Below, piece after piece: positions 45,243 through 53,955 of a DNA stretch of 64,000 nt; within the stretch, counting starts at the first letter, position 1; every line of letters starts with the position of its first letter. The position numbers were made by a program, and so were the translations under genes. Source of the DNA: Paracoccus liaowanqingii (GTDB lineage Bacteria > Pseudomonadota > Alphaproteobacteria > Rhodobacterales > Rhodobacteraceae); the NCBI RefSeq assembly GCF_004683865.2, contig NZ_CP038439.1:2024501-2088500 (forward strand). The letters run 5' to 3'. The notes beneath the pieces are model-generated. The model did not search any database. It had not been told where the DNA came from and was given only the letters and a program-made list of their open reading frames with translations.

Positions 45243-46848
45243 GTCGGGGTCCTTTCGAAGACGGGACGGGATCGGACTGCGCCTCGCGCAGGCGGGCCAG
45301 CACCTGCCAGGTCAGGGGCATGACCCGGCGCGTGGCGGCGAAGGCGGGATAGAGGCGGTCGTAGGTGGCCACCAGCGCCGGGTCCGGCGCCTCGGCGGGG
45401 CCCAGCAGGGGGGTGACCCATTCGGCGATGCAGGCGCGCATGTCGGGATAGGCGCCGATGGCCACGGCGGCCATCATCGCGGCGCCCGCCGCCCCCGCCT
45501 CGTCGCGGGCCGAGACGCGGACCGGCGCGCCCAGGCTGGCCGACAGGATGGAACGCAGCGCGGGCGACCTGGCCGCGCCCCCGGTCAGGCGCAGCTCGGA
45601 CGGCAGCGGGCCCATCGCGGCATAGCAGTCGCGCATGGCCATCCCCAGCCCCTCGGCCACGGCGCGGACCAGGTCGGGATAGCGGTGCCCCGCCGACAGG
45701 CCCGCGAAGCCCGCCCGGGCGCTGGCATCGACGAAGGGACCGCGTTCGCCCGCGTCCGAAATGTAGGGGTGATAAAGGATCTGCCCCGGCATGGCGGCCG
45801 CCAGCCAGCCGTCCAGATGGCCGACCAGATCGCGGTGGCTGACCGCCGCGCCCATGTCCGACAGGATCCCCGCGGCCAGCGACAGCACCCAGTCCAGGTT
45901 CAGCGTCGCCGCCATGTTGGTCTGCACCTGCGTGACGACGCCCGGGATCGGCAGGCAGATCACATAGCCGGTGCCCTGGTCGTTCAGATGCACCCGCTCC
46001 GCGCCCACCGCCCGCAGATGCACCCCGGTCGAGCCCACGGTCGAACAGGCCACGTCGCCCGTCCCGCCTTCCAGGCTGCCCACCACGCCCGCGCCCAGCG
46101 CGGTCATCACCATGTCCACATAGCCCAGCGACACCGGCGTGCCCGCCCGCAGCCCGGTCTGGCGCGCGGCCTCGGCGGTCAGGGGATGGGTGATCTGCGT
46201 GCCGTCGACGATCTCGGGCAGCAGGCCGCGGCGATGGGTCAGGCCCAGTGCCGCCACCACGGTGGCGTCATAGCGGCGGCTGCGGAAGTTGCCGAAGGTG
46301 AAGCTGGCCTCGGACGGGTCGGTGGCGCGAATGCCGGTCAGGTTCAGATAGAGCCAGTCCTTGCAATGCAGCGCGACCTCGGCCCGGTCCAGCAGGTCGG
46401 GGGCATGGGCCTCCATATGCGCCATCTGCGCGCCCTGCTGGCAGGTGTTCAGCCCGGTGCCGGTGGCTTCGAACCGCGCGCGGTCCTGCGGCCCCGCCGC
46501 CAGCCGCGCGACGGTGGGGGCGGCGCGGGCGTCCAGCCACAGCCAGGCGTCGCCCACCGGCCCGTCGCGCCCGACCAGCCAGGTGCCGTCGCCCTGCCCC
46601 GTCACCGCCAGCGCCGCCGTGCGCGCCGCCAGATCGGGGATCCGCTCGGCCAGGCCCCGCAGCGCCGCGGCGCAATCGGCCCAGGTCCGCGCCATGTCCT
46701 GCGTGGCGGCCCCCTGCGGCCCGGCGTCATAGCTGTTGGGAACCGAGGCCGCGCCCAGCTGGCGTCCCGACAGATCGAAGCCCACGGCCTTGATGACCGA
46801 GGTGCCCGCGTCGATCCCGATCAGGATGTCGCCCTGGCTGCTGTTCAT
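45232..46848 (-). CDS. eryA: Erythritol kinase EryA (FGGY family)
   Basis: A 538-residue FGGY kinase, longer than glpK. The N-terminal phosphate loop is GIDAGTSVIKAVGF, then TGQGDGTWLV and WLWLDARAA; the C-terminal ATP region has LTGGAARSPALRSIL. EryA phosphorylates erythritol, the committed step. The ATG at 46848 follows GGGAGG closely. It is the first gene of eryA-eryB-eryC-adh-eryD, divergent from the transporter operon, with a leader hairpin and a possible -10 box upstream. Other tetritols or pentitols cannot be excluded, but the isomerase set nearby fits erythritol best. Confidence 0.88.
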   Translation of the reverse strand: MNSSQGDILIGIDAGTSVIKAVGFDLSGRQLGAASVPNSYDAGPQGAATQDMARTWADCAAALRGLAERIPDLAARTAALAVTGQGDGTWLVGRDGPVGDAWLWLDARAAPTVARLAAGPQDRARFEATGTGLNTCQQGAQMAHMEAHAPDLLDRAEVALHCKDWLYLNLTGIRATDPSEASFTFGNFRSRRYDATVVAALGLTHRRGLLPEIVDGTQITHPLTAEAARQTGLRAGTPVSLGYVDMVMTALGAGVVGSLEGGTGDVACSTVGSTGVHLRAVGAERVHLNDQGTGYVICLPIPGVVTQVQTNMAATLNLDWVLSLAAGILSDMGAAVSHRDLVGHLDGWLAAAMPGQILYHPYISDAGERGPFVDASARAGFAGLSAGHRYPDLVRAVAEGLGMAMRDCYAAMGPLPSELRLTGGAARSPALRSILSASLGAPVRVSARDEAGAAGAAMMAAVAIGAYPDMRACIAEWVTPLLGPAEAPDPALVATYDRLYPAFAATRRVMPLTWQVLARLREAQSDPVPSSKGPRHDH

Positions 46849-47143
46849 GGATCCTCCCGTCAGGGGCGTGACCCCTGATCCTCCGACGTCAGCTTATATC
46901 ACGATGCGACCGCCGGACACGTATTTTTTTACGGACAGCGCAATTTATTTCAGTTACGCTTTGAGGAACGCGACATGTCACCATGCGCGGATTCGCCGCA
47001 ACCGGCTGCACCGGGACGGCGGATCGACCGGAGGGGAGGCCGGGACGGATGAGGACACCCATCAGCACAGACATGCGCCGGCGCAGGATCGCTCCGGCCC
47101 CCTGCCCGTCCGGCCCGGCCCGGCCCGGGCCCGAGGTATGCCC
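46849..47143. promoter_or_regulatory. Divergent control region of eryA and the transporter operon
   Basis: On the eryA side: a leader hairpin TCAGGGG/CCCCTGA (46860-46878) flanked by two copies of the ribosome-site-like GGAGGATC (minus strand), and a -10-like TATAAG (complement of 46893-46898). Further out is a dyad CGTA-N6-TACG at 46920-46933 in a T-rich stretch, a fair candidate for the EryD operator. About 46980-47130 is GC-rich without recognisable signals. Roles are inferred. Confidence 0.45.
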
Positions 47144-47800
47144 ATGACCGACAGTCTGCAGACCGCGCCCAAGGCGCCCTCGCCCCCGCGCCGGGGCCTG
47201 ATCCTCTCGCTGGCCCTGGGGGTGGCGGTGCTGGCCGCCATCGCGCTGGACACGACGGTCGTCCGCGTCGGGTCCGAGACCGACACCCGCCAGCAGGCCT
47301 TTTCCGCCGATGCCTATGGCACCGCCGAATTCCCCCGCATCCGCGACACGGTGATCGACCGCGCCGTCCCCGCCCCCGATCTGGCGGCGGCGATCGCGGC
47401 GGATCAGGCGGCGGCGGCGGCCGAATACGGCACCCCGGCCTCGACCGGGGCGATCCTGATGGTCACCCTGACCGGCACGGCCGGCGAGCCGCGCGCCGGC
47501 GTCTATCCCGTCACCGTCGAGGGCCTGCCCGAGGACCTGCGCATCCGCGTCCAGACCGGCCCCGCGATCAACGGGACCGAGCTGCGCGACGCGCCGGGCG
47601 ACATCGCCTTCGGCGATTTCACCAACCAAATCGAATATCAGGACGCCGGATCGGGCATCAACCGCGCCATGGCGGCCGAGGTTCTGGCCCCCGTCGACAC
47701 CACCGCGCTGGCGGGGCGGCAGGTGACCGTCACCGGCGCCTTCCGGCTGATCAACCCCGCGAACTGGCTGATCACCCCCGTCGCGCTGGAGGTCGAATGA
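47144..47800 (+). CDS. DUF2291-family membrane-anchored protein of the erythritol transporter operon
   Basis: A 218-residue DUF2291 protein. A signal anchor follows a short basic N-terminus (RRGLILSLALGVAVLAAIALD). The rest is a soluble, probably periplasmic domain with YGTAEFPRIRD near the start and GDFTNQIEYQDAGSGINRAM in the C-terminal half. DUF2291 genes commonly accompany ribose-type sugar ABC operons, but the function is not known to me. I chose the second ATG (47144), which has GAGG seven bases upstream; the first at 47138 has no room for a ribosome site. An ATGA overlap joins it to eryE. A role in assembling or tuning the importer is a guess. Confidence 0.75.
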   Translation: MTDSLQTAPKAPSPPRRGLILSLALGVAVLAAIALDTTVVRVGSETDTRQQAFSADAYGTAEFPRIRDTVIDRAVPAPDLAAAIAADQAAAAAEYGTPASTGAILMVTLTGTAGEPRAGVYPVTVEGLPEDLRIRVQTGPAINGTELRDAPGDIAFGDFTNQIEYQDAGSGINRAMAAEVLAPVDTTALAGRQVTVTGAFRLINPANWLITPVALEVE

Positions 47801-49320
47801 CCGCCCCGGCAGCAACGGCCCCCGAGGCGGTCCTGGCCGCCCGCAACGTCGCCAAGTCCTATGGCCAGGTCCATGCGCTGAAGGGCGTGAACTTCGACAT
47901 CCATCGCGGGCAGGTCACGACGCTGTTCGGCGAGAACGGCGCGGGCAAGTCCACGCTGATGAAGATCCTGTCGGGCGTCATCCAGCCCACATCCGGAGAG
48001 ATCGAGCTGGACGGCCGGCCGGTCAGCTTCGCCAATGCCAACGAGGCGCGCGACCGGGGCATCTCGATCATCCATCAGGAGCTGAGCCTCGCGCCGAACC
48101 TGTCGGTCCGTGACAACATCTTCATGGGGCGCGAGATCACCGGCCCCACCGGCGTCGATTTCGCCGAGGAGGAGCGCCAGGTCCGCGCCCTGCTGACCGA
48201 GCTGGAGGAGGAGATCGACCCGCTGACCCCGGTCGAGAACCTGCGCCTCGGCCAGCAGCAGATCGTCGAGATCGCCCGCGCCCTGTCGGTGGACAGCCGC
48301 ATCCTGATCATGGACGAACCCACCAGCGCCCTGTCGGCCAGCGAGGTCGAGGTGCTGTTCAAGGTCATCCGCGACCTGACGGCCAAGGGCGTCAGCATTG
48401 TCTATATCTCGCACCATCTGGAAGAGGCGCTGACCATCACCGACCATGCCGTGGTGCTGCGCGACGGGGTGATGACCGCCTATGCGCCGCGCGCCGAGAT
48501 CGACCTGAAATGGATCGTGCGCAACATGGTGGGCGAGAACTACGATCTGGGATCGCCCCCCGTCACGGAACGGGGCGATGTCGCCCTGTCGATCCGGGGC
48601 CTGTCGGTGCCCGATGCCACGGGGCAGGATCTGGTCCAGAGCCTGGACCTCGATGTCCGCGCCGGAGAGATCGTCTGCATCTATGGCCTGATGGGTGCGG
48701 GCCGCACCGAACTTCTGGAGACCGTCGCGGGGCGTCTGCGCGCCACCGCCGGTCAGGTCGTCCTGGAAGGACACGAGATCAGCCATCTGAGCATCGCCGA
48801 GCGCATCGCGCGCGGGCTGGCGCTGGTCCCCGAGGATCGCCAGCGCGACGGTCTGGTCCAGACGATGAGCGTGGGGCAGAACCTGTCGCTGGCCTCGATC
48901 CGCCGCTTCACGCGCGGGCTGTTCACCAGCGCCCGGACCGAACGCGCGCTCGTCGATGACAGCATCCGGCGGGTGACCGTCAAGACCTCGGGCGGGCATG
49001 CCGCCATCGGGTCGCTGTCGGGGGGCAACCAGCAGAAGGTGGTCATCGGAAAGATGCTGGCCACCCAGCCCCGGGTGATCCTGCTGGACGAACCCTCGCG
49101 CGGGATCGACATCGGCGCCAAGGCCGAGGTGTTCCGCCTGCTGGCGGAGGGCGCGCAATCGGGGCTGGCGGTGGTCTATTCGACCTCGGAAGTCAGCGAA
49201 TGCCTGTCCATCGCGCATCGCATCATCGTCATGCACAAGGGCCGCATCTCGGCCGAATTCGACAGCAGCGTGTCCAAGGAAAAGATCATGGCCGCCTCGG
49301 GCGAGTCCGTGGCCGCATGA
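47797..49320 (+). CDS. eryE: Erythritol ABC transporter ATPase EryE (two ABC domains)
   Basis: A 507-residue sugar-type ATPase with two ABC domains. Domain 1 has Walker A GENGAGKST and Walker B LIMDEPTSALS. Domain 2 has the degenerate loop GLMGAGRTE, signature LSGGNQQK and ILLDEPSRGIDIGA, as in RbsA/XylG. It energises import through a dimer of EryF fed by EryG. The start overlaps the DUF2291 stop (ATGA), and ends 20 bases before the chosen eryF start. Erythritol as cargo is inferred from the divergent eryA operon and the same pairing in rhizobia. Confidence 0.88.
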   Translation: MTAPAATAPEAVLAARNVAKSYGQVHALKGVNFDIHRGQVTTLFGENGAGKSTLMKILSGVIQPTSGEIELDGRPVSFANANEARDRGISIIHQELSLAPNLSVRDNIFMGREITGPTGVDFAEEERQVRALLTELEEEIDPLTPVENLRLGQQQIVEIARALSVDSRILIMDEPTSALSASEVEVLFKVIRDLTAKGVSIVYISHHLEEALTITDHAVVLRDGVMTAYAPRAEIDLKWIVRNMVGENYDLGSPPVTERGDVALSIRGLSVPDATGQDLVQSLDLDVRAGEIVCIYGLMGAGRTELLETVAGRLRATAGQVVLEGHEISHLSIAERIARGLALVPEDRQRDGLVQTMSVGQNLSLASIRRFTRGLFTSARTERALVDDSIRRVTVKTSGGHAAIGSLSGGNQQKVVIGKMLATQPRVILLDEPSRGIDIGAKAEVFRLLAEGAQSGLAVVYSTSEVSECLSIAHRIIVMHKGRISAEFDSSVSKEKIMAASGESVAA

Positions 49321-49340
49321 CGCGCGAGAGGGAGGAACCC

Positions 49341-50378
49341 ATGTCCGCCACCACCACGACCGCCCCCGCCAAGCCCCGGTCCCTGAACATCGGCCGCCTG
49401 CTGCTGGAGGGGCGCGCCTTCTTCGCGCTGATCGCCATCATCGCGGTCTTCTCGATCCTGTCGCCCAACTACTTCACGGTCGGCAACCTGCTGATCATGT
49501 CCAGCCAGGTGGCGATCTATGGCATCCTGTCCGTGGGCATGCTGCTGGTGATCCTGAACGGCGGGATCGACCTGTCGGTGGGGTCCATCCTGGCGCTGTC
49601 GGGCGTGGTCGCGGGCGCGCTGATGCAGGGGGTCGAGATCGACGCGCTTGGCGTGATCCTGTACCCGCCGGTCTGGGCGGTCGTGGTGCTGACGCTGTGC
49701 GTTGGCGCCGCCGTGGGCGCGGTCAACGGCGTGCTGGTCGCGATCTTCAAGGTGCCGCCCTTCGTGGCCACGCTTGGGGTGATGTATGTGGCGCGCGGCG
49801 TCGCGCTGCTGATGACGAACGGGCTGACCTACAACAACCTGCGCGGCTCCGAGGCCCTGGGCAACACCGGCTTCAACTGGCTGGGCTTCTACCGCATCGG
49901 CGGCGTGCCGATCAGCGTGATCGTGCTGGCCGTCGTGGCCCTGGCCGCCGGGCTGATGCTGGCGCGGTCGGCCTTCGGGCGCTGGCTCTATGCCTCGGGC
50001 GGGAACGAGCGTGCGGCGGAGCTGTCCGGCGTGCCGGTCAAGCGGGTCAAGATCACCGTCTATGCGGTGTCGGGCGCGCTTGCGGCGGTGGCGGGGCTGG
50101 TCCTCGCCTCTCAGCTGACCTCGGCAGGTCCCACGGCGGGCACGACCTACGAGCTGACGGCCATCGCCGCCGTCGTCATCGGCGGCGCCGCCCTGACCGG
50201 CGGGCGCGGCAATGTGCGCGGCACCATGCTGGGCGCCTTCGTCATCGGCTTTCTGTCGGCGGGTCTGGTGATCATCGGGGTCAGTTCCTACTGGCAGACC
50301 GTGTTCACGGGTGCCGTGATCGTGCTGGCCGTGCTGATGAACTCGCTGCAATACGGCGGCGGCCCGCGCAAGGGCTGA
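49341..50378 (+). CDS. eryF: Erythritol ABC transporter permease EryF
   Basis: A 345-residue RbsC/AraH-type permease with about ten hydrophobic helices. Family landmarks are GILSVGMLLVILNGGIDLSV (in pieces), PPFVATLGVMYVARG and TAGTTYELTAIAAVVIGG with GGRGNVRGT. I chose the ATG at 49341, which has GGGAGG six bases upstream. An ATG at 49317 overlapping the eryE stop would add eight charged residues. A GC-rich hairpin separates it from eryG. Confidence 0.88.
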   Translation: MSATTTTAPAKPRSLNIGRLLLEGRAFFALIAIIAVFSILSPNYFTVGNLLIMSSQVAIYGILSVGMLLVILNGGIDLSVGSILALSGVVAGALMQGVEIDALGVILYPPVWAVVVLTLCVGAAVGAVNGVLVAIFKVPPFVATLGVMYVARGVALLMTNGLTYNNLRGSEALGNTGFNWLGFYRIGGVPISVIVLAVVALAAGLMLARSAFGRWLYASGGNERAAELSGVPVKRVKITVYAVSGALAAVAGLVLASQLTSAGPTAGTTYELTAIAAVVIGGAALTGGRGNVRGTMLGAFVIGFLSAGLVIIGVSSYWQTVFTGAVIVLAVLMNSLQYGGGPRKG

Positions 50379-50394
50379 CCCCGGACCGACCTTC

Positions 50395-50417
50395 CCCGGA
50401 CCCCGCGCGGGGCCGGG
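50395..50417 (+). repeat. Intergenic hairpin between eryF and eryG
   Basis: CCCCGCGCGGGG (50401-50412) is a perfect palindrome, extended by CCCGG/CCGGG on either side with one unpaired A. Lying between permease and binding-protein genes with no T tract, it may stabilise or separate transcript segments so that EryG is made in excess. Confidence 0.5.
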
Positions 50418-50447
50418 CAGGACCACCACCACAAGGGAGAGAGAGAC

Positions 50448-51398
50448 ATGATGAAGATGACGCGCCGGATGCTGATGGCCGCCGTGGCCGCCGTGCCGCT
50501 GATGGCCGGATCCGCTTGGGCCGAGGGGCTGATCACCGTGATCGTGAACGATCCGGCCAACCCCTATTGGTTCACCGAGGGCGAGGTCGCCAAGGCCACC
50601 GCCGAGGAGCTGGGCTATACCGCCAACGTGGCCGCCCATCGCGGCGACACGAATACCGAAAGCACGCTGATCGACACCGCGATCACCAACCAGTCGGTCG
50701 CGATCATCCTGGACCCGGCCAATGCCGACGGCTCGGTCGGCGCCGTGCAGAAGGCCGTCGATGCGGGCATCCCGGTGTTCCTGGTGAATGCCGAGATCAA
50801 CCAGGAAGGCCTGGCCAAGGCGCAGCTGGTGTCGAACAACGCCCAGGGCGCGGCCCTTGGCGCGCAGGCCTGGGTCGAGGCGATGGGCGAGGAGGGCGGC
50901 CAGTTCGTCGAACTGTTCGGCGCGCCGTCCGACAACAACGCCCAGACCCGCTCGAACGGGTTCGAGACGGTGCTGAGCCAGTATCCGGAATTCGAGAAAG
51001 TGGGCCAGGAGGTCGCCAACTGGGACCGCACCCAAGGCTATCAGCGCATGCAGTCGCTGCTGCAGGCGAACCCGGACGTGACCGGGGTGATCTCGGGCAA
51101 TGACGAGATGGCCCTGGGCGCCATCGCCGCGCTGAAGGAATCCGGCCAGCTGGAGGGCGTCATCGTCGGCGGCTTCGACGGCAGCCCCGATGCGGTCGAA
51201 GCCGTGCGCGCCGGAGAGATGGCCTATACCGTCCTGCAGCCCGTCGCGATCTTTGCCGAGGAAGCCGTGCGTCAGGCCGACAACTTCATCAAGACCGGAG
51301 AGACCGGGGCGGATGCCGAAAAGCAGCTGTTCGACTGCCTGCTGATCACCCCCGAGAACGTGGACGCCTATAGCGCGCCCTTCGTTCTGGACCAGTAA
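50448..51398 (+). CDS. eryG: Erythritol ABC transporter periplasmic binding protein EryG
   Basis: A 316-residue ribose-type periplasmic binding protein (Peripla_BP_4). Residues 1-25 are a signal peptide (basic start, then MLMAAVAAVPLMAGSAWA). The mature part has NDPANPYWFTEGE, the hinge-region ILDPANADGS and SGNDEMALGAIAAL. It should bind erythritol or a related polyol. The start at 50448 could also be the next codon (50451), as both are ATG; GGGAGAGAGAG lies upstream. A strong stem-loop follows the gene. Confidence 0.9.
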   Translation: MMKMTRRMLMAAVAAVPLMAGSAWAEGLITVIVNDPANPYWFTEGEVAKATAEELGYTANVAAHRGDTNTESTLIDTAITNQSVAIILDPANADGSVGAVQKAVDAGIPVFLVNAEINQEGLAKAQLVSNNAQGAALGAQAWVEAMGEEGGQFVELFGAPSDNNAQTRSNGFETVLSQYPEFEKVGQEVANWDRTQGYQRMQSLLQANPDVTGVISGNDEMALGAIAALKESGQLEGVIVGGFDGSPDAVEAVRAGEMAYTVLQPVAIFAEEAVRQADNFIKTGETGADAEKQLFDCLLITPENVDAYSAPFVLDQ

Positions 51399-51422
51399 GA
51401 CCCCTGACCGCCAAGGCGGGGT

Positions 51423-51459
51423 AAAAAACGACCGGGGCGCGGATCACCGCGCCCCGGTC
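51423..51459. terminator. Terminator between eryG and ribH2
   Basis: GACCGGGGCGCGG (51430-51442) pairs perfectly with 51447-51459 around ATCA. On the minus strand TTTTTT follows, making it a classic terminator for ribH2. On the plus strand it could also stop eryG transcripts. Confidence 0.85.
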
Positions 51460-51471
51460 CCATTCGGGGCC

Positions 51472-51942
51472 TCAGGCCGCGTCGGCGCGACCCAGACCGG
51501 CGATCCGCGCGCCCACGGCCCGCATCTGCGTCACGGCGCGGGCGGCCTCGGCCCCCTTGGCCAGGAAATGGTCGCGGTAGAAGGCCGTCAGCAGGTCGGT
51601 TTCCTGATAGTTGTGCGGCGTCAGCGAGACCGAGAAGACGGGCACGCCGGTCTCCAGCCCCGCCTGCATCAGGCCCGACACCACGGCCTGCGCCACGAAG
51701 TCGTGGCGATAGATGCCGCCATCGACCACCAGGGCGGCGGCGACCACGGCGTCATAGCGGCCGGTCTGCGCCAGCTGCTTGGCCAGCAGCGGCATCTCGA
51801 ACGCGCCGGGCACGTCCCAGGGATCAATCTGTGCACCGGGCATCAGGCGGGCGGCCTCGGCCAGGAAGCCCTCATGCGCGCGGTCCACGACATCGGCGTG
51901 CCAGCGGGCCCTGATGAAGGCGATACGGGGGAATGTGGTCAT
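51472..51942 (-). CDS. ribH2: 6,7-dimethyl-8-ribityllumazine synthase, type II (RibH2)
   Basis: A 156-residue lumazine synthase, the penultimate enzyme of riboflavin synthesis. RARWHADVVDRAHEGF, DVPGAFEMPL and VVDGGIYRHDFVAQAV match the type II (decameric) RibH2 of Brucella and rhizobia more than the usual type I. It lies alone under an FMN riboswitch, away from other rib genes in this window. The ATG at 51942 is good; a strong terminator follows. EryB and GlpD nearby are flavoproteins, but a functional link is only a guess. Confidence 0.88.
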   Translation of the reverse strand: MTTFPRIAFIRARWHADVVDRAHEGFLAEAARLMPGAQIDPWDVPGAFEMPLLAKQLAQTGRYDAVVAAALVVDGGIYRHDFVAQAVVSGLMQAGLETGVPVFSVSLTPHNYQETDLLTAFYRDHFLAKGAEAARAVTQMRAVGARIAGLGRADAA

Positions 51943-52023
51943 CGGTCAGGAACCTTACGTGTGAATTGCGTCAGGTCCCAAGGCATGCACCACGCCCGGG
52001 CGCTTGGGGGCGCCTCGGTCGCG

Positions 52024-52147
52024 GTTCTCTTCCATCCGGACTATACCGTCGGCCCCGGAGTTCCACCGGATCTGCTGACCCCGGCCTTGCGGACGGGCGC
52101 TCGCGGGCTGTGACCGCCGGTGGGGAATTGCACCCCGCCCTGAGAAC
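52024..52147 (-). promoter_or_regulatory. FMN riboswitch (RFN element) controlling ribH2
   Basis: Read on the minus strand, the conserved RFN blocks appear in order: GGGCGGGGTG, CCGGCGGT, GCCCGCGAGC, AGCAGATCCGGTG, GCCGACGGTATAGTC and CGGATGGAAG. P1 is closed by GTTCTC (complement of 52142-52147) with GAGAAC (complement of 52024-52029). About 80 bases separate it from the ribH2 ATG and contain CCCAAG/CTTGGG pairing that could form the expression platform. Confidence 0.93.
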
Positions 52148-52207
52148 AGCGCGACGATAGCCCCTGCCCGTCCCCGCGCCAAGAGGGGCGCTGCGGAAAT
52201 CGCGGCC

Positions 52208-53338
52208 CTAGAGCGGGTCGATGTCGCCCTGGGCCCGCTGCGCATGGAACCCGGCCACGAAGGCGTCCAGCCGGCCCGCCGCGATCGCGTCCCGCAGGCC
52301 CGCCATGAGCTGCTGGTAGTAATGCAGGTTGTGCCAGGTCAGCAGCATGCCGCTGATCATCTCCTTCGCGCGGAAGACGTGGTGCAGATAGGCGCGGGAA
52401 TAGCCGGTGCAGCAGGGGCAGGTGCAGTCCTCGTCCAGCGGGCGCGGGTCGTCCTGGTGGCGGGCGTTCTTGATGTTGACCTGGCCCCGCGGCGTCCAGG
52501 CCTGCCCGGTGCGCCCCGAACGCGAGGGCAGCACGCAATCCATCATGTCGATGCCGCGCTGCACCGCCCCCACGATGTCGTCGGGCTTGCCCACGCCCAT
52601 CAGGTAGCGCGGCTTGTCCACCGGCAGCAGGCCCGGGGCATAGTCGAGGACCCCGAACATCGCCTCCTGCCCCTCGCCCACGGCAAGGCCCCCCACGGCA
52701 TAGCCGTCAAAGCCGATGCCGGTCAGCGCCTCGGCCGATTCCGCGCGCAGCTCGGGCGTCACGCCGCCCTGCATGATCCCGAACAGCGCATGGCCGGGCC
52801 GGTCGCCGAAGGCGTCGCGCGACCGCTGCGCCCATCGCATCGACAGGCGCATGGAGGCGGCCACCGCCTCGTCCGTCGCGGGCAGCGCGGGGCATTCGTC
52901 GAAGGCCATCACGATGTCGCTGCCCAGCAGCGCCTGGATCTGCATGCTGGTCTCGGGGCTGAGGAAATGCTTGGACCCGTCGACATGACTGGAGAAGGTG
53001 ACCCCCGCCTCGGTCAGCTTGCGCAGGCCCGCCAGGCTCATGACCTGGAAGCCGCCCGAGTCGGTCAGGATGGGCCGGTCCCAGTTCATGAAGCGGTGCA
53101 GCCCGCCCATGCGCGCCACCCGCTCGGCCCCGGGGCGCAGCATCAGGTGATAGGTGTTGCCCAGCAGGATGTCGGCCCCGGTGGCCGCCACGCTTTCGGG
53201 CAGCATCGCCTTGACGGTCGCGGCGGTGCCCACCGGCATGAAGGCGGGCGTGCGGATCTGCCCGCGCGGCGTGTCGATGACGCCGCTGCGCGCGGCCCCG
53301 TCGGTGGCGGTCAGGGAAAAGGAAAAGCGCGTGGTCAT
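52208..53338 (-). CDS. tgt: tRNA-guanine transglycosylase
   Basis: A 376-residue bacterial Tgt that swaps guanine-34 for preQ1 in tRNAs with GUN anticodons. The nucleophile region is [10 protein letters not shown], the specificity loop [13 protein letters not shown], and the zinc site [14 protein letters not shown] with a downstream His. Length is standard. Two adjacent ATGs (53341 and 53338) are possible starts; I used the second. It lies 60 bases upstream of the FMN riboswitch on the same strand and is divergent from the sufT-like gene. Confidence 0.95.
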   Translation of the reverse strand: MTTRFSFSLTATDGAARSGVIDTPRGQIRTPAFMPVGTAATVKAMLPESVAATGADILLGNTYHLMLRPGAERVARMGGLHRFMNWDRPILTDSGGFQVMSLAGLRKLTEAGVTFSSHVDGSKHFLSPETSMQIQALLGSDIVMAFDECPALPATDEAVAASMRLSMRWAQRSRDAFGDRPGHALFGIMQGGVTPELRAESAEALTGIGFDGYAVGGLAVGEGQEAMFGVLDYAPGLLPVDKPRYLMGVGKPDDIVGAVQRGIDMMDCVLPSRSGRTGQAWTPRGQVNIKNARHQDDPRPLDEDCTCPCCTGYSRAYLHHVFRAKEMISGMLLTWHNLHYYQQLMAGLRDAIAAGRLDAFVAGFHAQRAQGDIDPL

Positions 53339-53422
53339 CATCAAGCCTGCGATCGGGGACGCGGGGGAGGGAACCGGCCGCTTGTAGCCCCGCGCCCCCT
53401 GCGGCGCAATGCGGGCCACCAC

Positions 53423-53453
53423 TGGACCGCGGCGCCGAGGCGCCCTATATAAT
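53423..53453 (+). promoter_or_regulatory. Possible promoter of the sufT-like gene
   Basis: TATAAT at 53448-53453 lies 24 bases before the ATG at 53478. Only a weak TGGACC (53423-53428, spacing 19) serves as -35. Confidence 0.4.
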
Positions 53454-53477
53454 TGGTCGGAATTGAAGGATGACGCG

Positions 53478-53834
53478 ATGACCGAACCCCTGATGGAAGG
53501 CGCCCCGCTGATCGCGCCCTCGACCACCGATCACCCGCTCTACGAGCCGGTCGTCGAGGCCTGCAAGACGGTCTACGACCCCGAGATCCCGGTGAACATC
53601 CACGATCTGGGCCTGATCTACACGGTCGAGATCAACGATGCGTCCGAGGTTCGGGTCATCATGACGCTGACCGCCCCGGGCTGTCCGGTCGCGGGCGAGA
53701 TGCCGGGCTGGGTCGCGGATGCCGTCGAGGCGGTGCCGGGCGTCAAGCAGGTCGATGTCGAGATGACCTTCCAGCCGCAATGGGGCATGGACATGATGTC
53801 CGACGAGGCGCGTCTGGAACTGGGCTTCATGTGA
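53478..53834 (+). CDS. sufT: SufT/MIP18-like (DUF59) Fe-S maturation protein
   Basis: A 118-residue DUF59 protein. The family core [15 protein letters not shown] (residues 34-48) and [12 protein letters not shown] with its conserved Cys are present. SufT-like proteins help mature Fe-S enzymes. It is followed 178 bases later by an A-type Fe-S carrier, consistent with a shared theme, though each may have its own promoter. The ATG at 53478 has AAGGA upstream; a longer frame to 53409 is not supported. Confidence 0.85.
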   Translation: MTEPLMEGAPLIAPSTTDHPLYEPVVEACKTVYDPEIPVNIHDLGLIYTVEINDASEVRVIMTLTAPGCPVAGEMPGWVADAVEAVPGVKQVDVEMTFQPQWGMDMMSDEARLELGFM

Positions 53835-53955
53835 GGCTACGGACTTGCAAAGGGCGGGGGGCCTCGCCCGCGCCGTCCATCGGTCCTCGAACCGGTGGCG
53901 GACCTCGGAACGGCCCCTGAGGATATCCGAGTGAAGAAGAACCCGCGGGCGCGGC

